From an uncultured Caryophanales bacterium (GTDB lineage Bacteria; Bacillota_I; Bacilli_A; RFN20; CAG-826): 13,471 bases of DNA. Every line of letters begins with the position of its first letter. Within the stretch, counting starts at the first letter, position 1. A program made the position numbers and the translations under genes. Positions 7,098 through 13,471 of this stretch are shown piece by piece. The stretch covers positions 1 through 13,471 of the forward strand of contig CAMJAG010000020.1 of the NCBI GenBank assembly GCA_946403545.1, given 5' to 3'. Under the pieces are notes generated by a model that worked only from the letters and a program-made list of their open reading frames with translations, did no database searches and had not been told where the DNA came from.

Positions 7098-7149
7098 TTA
7101 TGTGTCTTGCAAATAGATTTTTTAATTCGTGTAATTTTATGCGTGCGTG

Positions 7150-7158
7150 TGTTATAAT
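7150..7158 (+). promoter_or_regulatory. glgCDA operon promoter (extended -10)
   Basis: TGTTATAAT combines a perfect TATAAT box (7153-7158) with the TGn extension. The -35 region (TGTAAT, 7130-7135) is weak. Transcription should start around 7165, leaving a leader of about 24 bases with the ribosome binding site AAGGAG at 7173-7178. Confidence 0.7.
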
Positions 7159-7172
7159 AAAAGCGCTTAGTA
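7157..7172 (+). promoter_or_regulatory. Candidate CcpA operator (cre) over the glg transcription start
   Basis: The stretch contains the palindrome AAGCGCTT (7161-7168), an exact match to the cre core AARCGYTT. It matches the full consensus WWGAAARCGYTTTCWW at 13 of 16 positions. It overlaps the end of the -10 box and the predicted start site, where CcpA would block transcription. That glycogen synthesis is under catabolite control here is inference. Confidence 0.4.
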
Positions 7173-7188
7173 AAGGAGATAATTGCCT

Positions 7189-8310
7189 ATGTCCAATAAC
7201 GTCGTAGCAATGATATTAGCGGGTGGAAAAGGCACAAGACTAGAGGCTTTAACAAAGAAAGTTGCGAAGCCTGCTGTTAGTTTTGCTGCAAAATACCGTA
7301 TCATTGATTTTCCAATCAGTAACTGTGCCAACAGTGGTATTAACCAAATTGGTGTCTTAACTCAATATGAATCTACTTTCCTTGATAGATATGTAGGTAA
7401 TGGTGAAAAATGGGGTTTAAATGGTGTTCATTCATTATTAACTTCTTTAGCACCTCACCAAACAGAAGAAGGTAGTAGTTGGTATGAAGGTACCGCTGAC
7501 GCTATCAATGAGAACATAGACTTCTTAGATGATTTAGATCCAGATTATGTTTTAATTCTTTCTGGTGACCACATTTATAAATGTACATATAACGATATGC
7601 TTGCTTTACATATCCAATCAAAAGCAGATGCAACTATTTCAGTTATTGAAGTAGATCCTAAAGAGGCATCTAGATTTGGTATCATGGCAGTGGATAAAAA
7701 TGATGTAATCGTTGAATTCCAAGAAAAACCAAAGAAACCAAAATCTAATTTAGCAAGTATGGGTGTTTATATCTTCTCTTGGAAAGTTCTTAGAAAATAT
7801 CTAAAAGAAGACCATAAAGATGAAAAGAGTGATCATGACTTTGGTAAAAATATTATTCCAAACATGCTCAATACTGGAAGAAAACTCCAAGCTTATAGAT
7901 TTAAAGGTTATTGGAGAGATGTTGGAACTTTATCAAGTTTACATGAAGCAAATATGGATATCGCTTTAAACCGTTGTTCAATGGACTTAAGTGATTATTC
8001 CACTGGTAGAATTTATACCGCTGACACACATAGTGTCGCTCAATATATTGGACCAAAAGGTAGTGTTAAATCTTCAATTGTTAACCAAGGTGCTGTTGTT
8101 TTAGGTAAAGTTGACACTTGTGTCATTTCTAATGAAACAGTTATTGAAGAAGGTGCTGAATGTACACGTTGCGTTATCATGCAAGGCGCAGTTGTGCGCA
8201 AAGGAGCGCGTGTTAATAACGCAATTATTGGACCAGATACAATCGTTGAAGGAGATAACAACTTAGGCAAAGATGATGTTGTCCTTTTAACTGGAAAGGC
8301 AGGGCTTTAA
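7189..8310 (+). CDS. glgC: Glucose-1-phosphate adenylyltransferase catalytic subunit (GlgC)
   Basis: GlgC makes ADP-glucose from glucose 1-phosphate and ATP, the committed step of bacterial glycogen synthesis. The nucleotidyltransferase domain starts with AGGKGTRL (11-18) and KPAVSFAAKYRIIDF (27-41), then SWYEGTADA (97-105), LSGDHIYK (124-131), the substrate-binding EKP (179-181) and YWRDVGT (241-247). A left-handed beta-helix of hexapeptide repeats fills about 285-365. All catalytic motifs are intact, in contrast to the next gene. I chose the ATG at 7189 because AAGGAG ends 10 bases before it; the TTG six bases earlier lies only four bases from that site. It is the first gene of the operon, with glgD three bases downstream. 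With GlgD it probably forms a heterotetramer, as described for Bacillus/Geobacillus. Confidence 0.96.
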   Translation: MSNNVVAMILAGGKGTRLEALTKKVAKPAVSFAAKYRIIDFPISNCANSGINQIGVLTQYESTFLDRYVGNGEKWGLNGVHSLLTSLAPHQTEEGSSWYEGTADAINENIDFLDDLDPDYVLILSGDHIYKCTYNDMLALHIQSKADATISVIEVDPKEASRFGIMAVDKNDVIVEFQEKPKKPKSNLASMGVYIFSWKVLRKYLKEDHKDEKSDHDFGKNIIPNMLNTGRKLQAYRFKGYWRDVGTLSSLHEANMDIALNRCSMDLSDYSTGRIYTADTHSVAQYIGPKGSVKSSIVNQGAVVLGKVDTCVISNETVIEEGAECTRCVIMQGAVVRKGARVNNAIIGPDTIVEGDNNLGKDDVVLLTGKAGL

Positions 8311-8313
8311 TCT

Positions 8314-9432
8314 ATGAATAGAGTTTTAGGTATTTGTAATTTACATGATGGACCAAATTTAGGTAGATTAAGCGCTAATACAACTTTAGGTTGTGTCACT
8401 TTCCTTGGTAGATTTGGTTTAATGGACTTTACTTTAAGTAATTTCACTAACTCAGGAATTAACAAAATCTGTGTTTTAGTAGAAGACCACGTTCAATCAG
8501 TTAGAAACCACATTGGTGATGGCCAAGTTTGGGTTTCTAATACAAAAACCGGATTCCAAAGAATCCTATTTAATGAAAAAGGCGTTTCTTCTCCTAAATT
8601 CAACACAGATATTGCAAACATCACAACAAACCGTGATGTCATTGAAGAAGCAAGTTTTGAATATGTAATTATCGCTCCTGCATTCTTCATTATGAATGTT
8701 GATTTTAGAGATGCTTTAAAAGCACATATTTATTCTCAAAAGAAAATTTCAGTCTTATACAAAAAGATTGATAACGCAGACAAAGAATTCTTAAATTGCG
8801 ACACAATTAGCTTTAAAAAAGATAAATCAATTTCTAGTGTTGGCTTCAATAATGGTCAAACAGAAAAAGCAAATATTTGCTTAGAAACATTTATTATTAA
8901 TCGTGATGAATTCTTTAAAATTGTTGATGACCAAAAACAAGTCTCTCATATCTATAACTTGAGAAGAATGATTTATCATGGTATTTCAACAGGACAATTA
9001 GACGTTAATGCAATCGAATTTAAAGATATCGTTATTCCATTCCTTTCTTATGACCACTACGTGAGAAACTCAATGGCGGTTTTAAATAAGGATGTTGCAG
9101 AAAAACTCTTTAAAAAAGATTGGTTAATTTATACAAAGATTCACTCAACACCTCCAACAGTGTTTGGACCAGATGCTGAAGTGAGAAACTGCTATATCGC
9201 TAATGGCTGCAAGATTTATGGTAAGGTAGAAAACTCAATCCTTTCTCGTGATGTTGTAGTAGAAAAAGGCGCAGTAGTGAAAGATTGTATTTTATTCACT
9301 CACACCGAAGTTGGAAAAGATGTCAAAGCTCAATACTTGATGTGTGATAAGACAGTCAAGATTGAGACTGAAAAGAACCCAACTGGTGAGAAAGATTCAT
9401 ATTTATACATAGGACGTGGAGCAAAAATCTAA
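8314..9432 (+). CDS. glgD: Glucose-1-phosphate adenylyltransferase regulatory subunit (GlgD)
   Basis: GlgD is a GlgC paralogue that modulates the catalytic subunit in Bacillota. The fold and length (372) match GlgC, including GRFGLMDFTLSNFTNSGI (32-49) and a C-terminal hexapeptide-repeat beta-helix (about 285-350). The nucleotide-binding loop GGKGTRL is replaced by HDGPNLGRLS (11-20), and the LSGDHIYK segment by APAFFIMNVDF, so the active site is lost as usual for GlgD. The gene starts three bases after glgC, with AGGG (8301-8304) nine bases before the ATG. Its stop overlaps the glgA start by one base (TAATG), so all three glycogen genes are probably coupled. Confidence 0.95.
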   Translation: MNRVLGICNLHDGPNLGRLSANTTLGCVTFLGRFGLMDFTLSNFTNSGINKICVLVEDHVQSVRNHIGDGQVWVSNTKTGFQRILFNEKGVSSPKFNTDIANITTNRDVIEEASFEYVIIAPAFFIMNVDFRDALKAHIYSQKKISVLYKKIDNADKEFLNCDTISFKKDKSISSVGFNNGQTEKANICLETFIINRDEFFKIVDDQKQVSHIYNLRRMIYHGISTGQLDVNAIEFKDIVIPFLSYDHYVRNSMAVLNKDVAEKLFKKDWLIYTKIHSTPPTVFGPDAEVRNCYIANGCKIYGKVENSILSRDVVVEKGAVVKDCILFTHTEVGKDVKAQYLMCDKTVKIETEKNPTGEKDSYLYIGRGAKI

Positions 9433-10856
9433 TGAAAATTGTAATGGTTGCTAGTGAGTCTAGACCATATTGCAAAACTGGCGGACTCGCTGATGTTGTT
9501 TATTCTCTTTCTAAAGAACTCGCAAATGTTAACGAAGACGTTTCCATCATTATTCCATACTATTCTTCCATAAATGTGGAAGCAGAACTCGTTTATAACT
9601 TACCTCTTAAGATGGCGTGGAGAACTCCTCGCGCTTTAGTCTACAAAGTAGTAAGTGAAGGAATCACATATTATTTAGTTAAAAATGACCAATACTTTGC
9701 TAGAGGTCATCTTTATGGAGACTTTGATGATGGCGAACGTTTTGCTTTCCTAACACTAGCGGCTAAAGCAATTATGGAGCAATTTAAAAAAGCACCAGAC
9801 ATCGTACACGTACATGACTGGCAAGCTGGTATGCTTCCTTGCTTAATCAAAGAAGATAAAAACAATAAATTCTTTAGTAAAACTAAATTTGTTGGAACAA
9901 TCCATAATCCTGCATTCCAAGGATTATTTAGCAAAATCATTTTAGGAGACTTATATAACTTACCAGATACTCTTTATGATAATGGTCAAGTTAGATTCAA
10001 AGATCAAGTCTCTACTTTAAAGACAATGATTGTTTATAGTGATTTAATCACTACAGTTTCTCCAACTCATCATTTAGAACTTTTAACTCCAGAAGGAAGT
10101 ATGGGATTAAATGATGTTTTAAGACTTAGAGAATTCGACTTTGTCGGTATCTTAAATGGCATCGATTATAAAGAATTTAATCCAAGTGATGATAAAAATA
10201 TTGAAATGAATTTTAATTCATCTAATATTATTAAAGGAAAGAAAGCTAACAAGTTAGCTCTCTTAAAGCAGTTCAACTTAAAAGATGAGACTGCTCCTAT
10301 ATTCTCTTTAGTTACTAGAATTACATGGCAAAAAGGATTTGACCTCGTATTCCCTGCAGTGGAAGAGTTGGTCAATAAAGGCTGCAACATCATAATGCTT
10401 GGTAGTGGAGAATATGATTATGAACAACGTTGGGAAGACCTTCGTAGAAAATATCCTGACCATATAGGAATCTACATTGGGTATAACGACGCTCTTGCAC
10501 ATAAGATTTATGCAGGTAGTGACTTCTTCCTAATGCCATCACTATTTGAACCATGTGGATTAGGCCAAATGATCGCTCAAAGATATGGCACTCTTCCAAT
10601 TGTTAGAAGAACTGGTGGACTTAAAGACTCTGTCATTAACTATGATGGAAATAATAGCGAAACATCAAATGGATTTGGATTTGATGAATATTCAAATTAT
10701 GAAATGAATAGAACTTGCTGGTACGCTTATAGCGTGTACAAGAAGAAAGCTCTACTTCATAAGTTAAGTAAAAATGCATTTAACACAGATAATTCCTGGG
10801 TTAAATCAATGAATGAATATAGAAAGGTTTACCTTTCATTACTCAAAAGAAAGTAG
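9432..10856 (+). CDS. glgA: Glycogen synthase (ADP-glucose type, GT5)
   Basis: GlgA transfers glucose from ADP-glucose onto the growing alpha-1,4-glucan. It is a GT-B fold enzyme of normal size (474). The N-terminal half has the ADP-glucose-binding KTGGLADV (15-22), HDWQAGMLP (128-136) and IHNPAFQG (158-165). The C-terminal half has VTRITWQKGFDL (294-305) and the retaining-glycosyltransferase motif SLFEPCGLGQM (370-380), then RRTGGLKDSV (392-401). GGAG lies 10 bases upstream of the ATG. No branching enzyme (glgB) or phosphorylase (glgP) is in the window; they may lie elsewhere. leuS follows after 10 bases without a terminator. Confidence 0.96.
   Translation: MKIVMVASESRPYCKTGGLADVVYSLSKELANVNEDVSIIIPYYSSINVEAELVYNLPLKMAWRTPRALVYKVVSEGITYYLVKNDQYFARGHLYGDFDDGERFAFLTLAAKAIMEQFKKAPDIVHVHDWQAGMLPCLIKEDKNNKFFSKTKFVGTIHNPAFQGLFSKIILGDLYNLPDTLYDNGQVRFKDQVSTLKTMIVYSDLITTVSPTHHLELLTPEGSMGLNDVLRLREFDFVGILNGIDYKEFNPSDDKNIEMNFNSSNIIKGKKANKLALLKQFNLKDETAPIFSLVTRITWQKGFDLVFPAVEELVNKGCNIIMLGSGEYDYEQRWEDLRRKYPDHIGIYIGYNDALAHKIYAGSDFFLMPSLFEPCGLGQMIAQRYGTLPIVRRTGGLKDSVINYDGNNSETSNGFGFDEYSNYEMNRTCWYAYSVYKKKALLHKLSKNAFNTDNSWVKSMNEYRKVYLSLLKRK
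10822..10837 (+). other. Small hairpin at the end of glgA, upstream of leuS
   Basis: GAAAGG (10822-10827) and CCTTTC (10832-10837) are perfectly complementary across TTTA, and the inner T-A can also pair. The hairpin lies within the last codons of glgA, 29 bases before the leuS start. There is no U-run after it, so it is not an intrinsic terminator. It may be an RNA-processing or stability element, or chance. Confidence 0.3.
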
Positions 10857-10866
10857 GTAGATAACA

Positions 10867-13263
10867 ATGTCGTATGATCATAAGACCATTGATAAGAAGT
10901 GGCAAAAATATTGGGAAGAAAACCAAACATTCAAAACGGATGTTTGGGATTTTTCAAAACCAAAGTTTTATGCACTAGATATGTTTCCATATCCTTCAGG
11001 AGTAGGCTTACATGTAGGTCACCCAGAAGGTTATACTGCGACTGACATCGTCAGTAGAATGAAACGTATGCAAGGCTATAATGTTCTTCACCCAATGGGC
11101 TATGACTCTTTCGGCTTACCTGCTGAACAATACGCAATTCAAACTGGTAATCACCCAGATGGATTTACACAAGAAAACGTTAAATTCTTCACAAAACAAC
11201 TCAAAGAGTTAGGTTTTGATTATGACTGGGACAGAGTAGTTCTTACTAGTGACCCAAGTTTTTATAAATGGACTCAATGGATTTTTAAAGGTTTATATCT
11301 TGATGGCTATGCAAAATACATTGATATGCCTGTTAACTGGTGTGAAGAACTTGGCACTGTTTTATCTAATGACGAGGTCGTAGATGGAAAAAGTGAAAGA
11401 GGTGGATATCCAGTTATACGTAAAAACCTCAAACAATGGGTTATTGATCAACCTAAATTCGCTGAAGAATTATTATCAGGTTTAGATAAAATTGATTGGC
11501 CAGAATCCACAAAAGAAATTCAAAGAAACTGGATTGGAAAATCAATCGGCGCATTAGTGGACTTTAAAGTCGCTAATACAAACGAGAAATTCACAGTATT
11601 TACAACTAGATGTGACACTCTTTTTGGTGCAACATATTGTGTCTTATCTCCTGAACACGAACTAGTTAAAAAGATTGCAAGTAAAGAGCAACTTGCTGAA
11701 GTAGAAGAATATATCAAACAAGCTGCAAGTAAATCTGAACTTGAAAGAACTTCTTTAAATAAAGAAAAGACTGGTGTATTCATTGGAGCGTACGCAATTA
11801 ACCCAGTAAATAATAAACAAATTCCAATCTATATTTCTGACTATGTTTTAGCAAGTTATGGTACAGGTGCTATCATGGCAGTTCCTGCTCATGATTCTAG
11901 AGACTATGCTTTTGCTAAGAAATTTGGATTAGATATTATCCAAGTTTTAGAAGGTGGAGATATTTCAAAAGAAGCGTATGAAGAAGATGGACTTCACATC
12001 AATTCTGGTTTCTTAGATGGATTAAATAAACAAGACGCTATTGATAAAATGCTAGATTTCCTCAAGGAAAAAGGTATTGGAGAGAGAAAAGTTAACTACA
12101 AATTCAGAGAATGGATTTTCGCTAGACAAAGATATTGGGGCGAACCTGTCCCTGTTGTCCATGGAGATGATGGAAAAATCTACACTTTAAGTGATGATGA
12201 ACTCCCACTTGTCCTTCCTGAACTTGATGACTATAAAGGCCACAATGGTAAAGCTCCTTTGGAGAACGCTATTGAATGGAAAAAATATGATAAAAATGGC
12301 ATTAAAGGTACTAGAGAAACAAGTACAATGCCGGGTAGTGCTGGATCTTCATGGTATTTCTTAAGATATGTTGATCCTAAAAATGATAAAGAATTCTGCA
12401 ATAAAGAGCTCGCTAACCATTGGTTGCCTGTTGACTTATATATTGGTGGTCCAGAACACGCAGTTGGTCACTTAATTTATTCTAGAATTTGGACAAAATA
12501 CTTACATTCTAAAGGCTATATTGATTTTGATGAACCATTTAAAAAGCTTGTTCACCAAGGCATGATTTTAGGTGCTAATGGAATTAAGATGGGTAAAAGA
12601 TACCCTGAATTTGTCGTAAATCCAAGTGATGTTGTTGCTATGTATGGTGCTGATACACTTAGACTTTATGAAATGTTCATGGGACCTCTTGAAGCAAGCA
12701 AACCATGGTCCAACCAAGGTGTTGAAGGTGCACATAAATGGTTAGAAAGAGTTTATAGAGCTATTGTTGAAAGCGGAATTATTGTTGATGAACCAGTTAA
12801 AGAACTTGAACTTGTGTATCATCAAACAGTTAAGAAAGTCACTAACGACTTTGAAATTCTTGCTTTTAACACTGCAATTAGCCAAATGATGATCTTCATT
12901 AATGAAGTTTACAAAGTAAATAAGCTACCAAGAGAATACGCTGAAGGATTTGTTAAACTCCTTTCATGTATTGCTCCTCATATTGGTGAAGAAATGTGGG
13001 AAAAACTTGGTCATAATAAGACTCTCGCATTTGAATCTTGGCCAACTTATGACGAAAGTAAATGCGCTCTTAACACAGTCAAGATGGGCGTTAGTGTTAA
13101 TGGTAAACCAAGAGCAACTATCGAAGTTGAACTTGATTTAGATGATGAAGAAGTAAAGAAAATTGCTTTAAGCCAAGAAGCAGTTATTCGTCATACAGAA
13201 GGAAAAGAAATTAAAAAGATTATTGTTGTTAAAAACAAAATCGTAAATATTGTCGCTATTTAA
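10867..13263 (+). CDS. leuS: Leucyl-tRNA synthetase
   Basis: LeuRS is the class I synthetase that charges tRNA-Leu with leucine. The 798 residues are close to the usual bacterial length. It carries the HIGH-equivalent HVGH (49-52) after DMFPYPSG, and the CP1 editing domain with TTRCDTLFGATY (246-257) and YGTGAIMAVPAHDSRDYAF (331-349). The editing aspartate of the HDSRD motif is present, so post-transfer editing looks intact. TMPGSAGSSWYFLRY (487-501) and the anticodon-binding domain (about 640-740) follow. The second signature loop, normally KMSKSKGN, reads KMGKRYPEF (574-582): both lysines are kept, while the first serine is Gly and the second is Arg. The gene begins 10 bases after glgA with only a weak ribosome binding site (AGGTAG, 10855-10860), and there is no room for its own T-box leader. 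It is followed by coaX after one base. Confidence 0.97.
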   Translation: MSYDHKTIDKKWQKYWEENQTFKTDVWDFSKPKFYALDMFPYPSGVGLHVGHPEGYTATDIVSRMKRMQGYNVLHPMGYDSFGLPAEQYAIQTGNHPDGFTQENVKFFTKQLKELGFDYDWDRVVLTSDPSFYKWTQWIFKGLYLDGYAKYIDMPVNWCEELGTVLSNDEVVDGKSERGGYPVIRKNLKQWVIDQPKFAEELLSGLDKIDWPESTKEIQRNWIGKSIGALVDFKVANTNEKFTVFTTRCDTLFGATYCVLSPEHELVKKIASKEQLAEVEEYIKQAASKSELERTSLNKEKTGVFIGAYAINPVNNKQIPIYISDYVLASYGTGAIMAVPAHDSRDYAFAKKFGLDIIQVLEGGDISKEAYEEDGLHINSGFLDGLNKQDAIDKMLDFLKEKGIGERKVNYKFREWIFARQRYWGEPVPVVHGDDGKIYTLSDDELPLVLPELDDYKGHNGKAPLENAIEWKKYDKNGIKGTRETSTMPGSAGSSWYFLRYVDPKNDKEFCNKELANHWLPVDLYIGGPEHAVGHLIYSRIWTKYLHSKGYIDFDEPFKKLVHQGMILGANGIKMGKRYPEFVVNPSDVVAMYGADTLRLYEMFMGPLEASKPWSNQGVEGAHKWLERVYRAIVESGIIVDEPVKELELVYHQTVKKVTNDFEILAFNTAISQMMIFINEVYKVNKLPREYAEGFVKLLSCIAPHIGEEMWEKLGHNKTLAFESWPTYDESKCALNTVKMGVSVNGKPRATIEVELDLDDEEVKKIALSQEAVIRHTEGKEIKKIIVVKNKIVNIVAI

Positions 13264-13264
13264 T

Positions 13265-13471
13265 ATGGTTATTTGTGTTGATGTAGGGAATACTACGGTC
13301 GTTCTTGCGGCCTTTAAAGGTAATGAACTTCTAGTTAGAAACTATCTAGATTACGAAGATGGTCTTTCTAAAGAAGAGTTTTCGCTTTACCTTAAATCCC
13401 TCACAAATATTCCAAATGAACCGGTAGAAGATATTATTTATTCTTCAGTTGTTCCTCCAATTGATGAATAT
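13265..13471 (+). CDS. coaX: Type III pantothenate kinase, N-terminal part
   Basis: CoaX phosphorylates pantothenate in the first step of coenzyme A synthesis. Only the first 69 residues are in the window; the frame is still open at its edge (full proteins are about 250-260). The ATG comes one base after the leuS stop. Translation gives MVICVDVGNTTVVLAAFKG, with the DVGNT phosphate-binding motif of the ASKHA fold at residues 6-10. SSVVPP follows near residue 61, in the place of the conserved CoaX motif. Those two motifs and their spacing make the call firm despite truncation. B. subtilis has coaX next to ftsH/hslO, so its linkage to leuS here is a lineage trait. Confidence 0.9.
   Translation, partial: MVICVDVGNTTVVLAAFKGNELLVRNYLDYEDGLSKEEFSLYLKSLTNIPNEPVEDIIYSSVVPPIDEY

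Noticed and set aside
7183..7188. TTG at 7183 as the glgC start
   Set aside because: It lies only four bases after AAGGAG, whereas ATG at 7189 has normal spacing and the usual GlgC N-terminus.
7007..7207. Plus-strand open frame of 66 codons overlapping rpmB and the glg promoter
   Set aside because: It is antisense to rpmB, lacks a ribosome binding site and runs through both promoters into glgC out of frame.
8314..9432. glgD as a broken duplicate of glgC
   Set aside because: Loss of catalytic loops is the normal state of GlgD regulatory subunits, and the gene is intact and coupled to glgC and glgA.
10857..10866. T-box riboswitch for leuS
   Set aside because: Only 10 bases separate glgA from leuS, and no T-box motif or terminator/antiterminator is seen nearby.

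Overview
This is a gene-dense, AT-rich chromosomal segment from a Bacillota bacterium, most likely an uncultured or Mollicutes-/Erysipelotrichia-related Bacilli lineage. Two features support this: gene order closely follows a well-known Bacillus subtilis block, and ribosome binding sites are purine-rich (AGGAGG type). TGA is used as a stop (rlmN and rsgA both end in ATGA overlaps), so the code is the standard bacterial one, not the Mycoplasma code. I see no mobile elements, CRISPR, tRNA or rRNA.

Region 1 (about 1-6801, + strand): a probable single operon of eight genes. An unnamed protein with an acidic, Cys- and His-rich tail comes first. It is followed by an RsmB-family protein whose catalytic motifs are lost, then rlmN, prpC (PP2C phosphatase), prkC (soluble Ser/Thr kinase without PASTA repeats), rsgA, rpe and an unidentified six-helix membrane protein. 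Stops and starts overlap or nearly touch throughout. The core rsmB-rlmN-prpC-prkC-rsgA-rpe is the classical Bacilli cluster, joining ribosome maturation and rRNA modification with a kinase/phosphatase pair. Where B. subtilis has thiN and spoVM, this genome has the membrane protein. A bidirectional terminator closes the operon.

Region 2 (6862-7188): rpmB (ribosomal protein L28) lies on the minus strand, convergent with the operon as in B. subtilis. It is divergent from the next operon across a short spacer holding two back-to-back extended -10 promoters and a candidate CcpA (cre) operator.

Region 3 (7189 to end, + strand): glgC-glgD-glgA, which make ADP-glucose and polymerise it into glycogen, followed within 10 bases by leuS and then the start of coaX, cut off by the window edge. 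No promoter, terminator or T-box separates glgA from leuS, so leucyl-tRNA synthetase and pantothenate kinase appear to be co-transcribed with glycogen synthesis.

The observations most worth a second look are the apparently dead RsmB, the native His6/Cys tail on the first protein, the membrane protein replacing thiN/spoVM, the cre-like site on the glycogen promoter and the altered KMSKS loop of LeuS. Nothing here convincingly amounts to a wholly new system; most of the window is conserved housekeeping.
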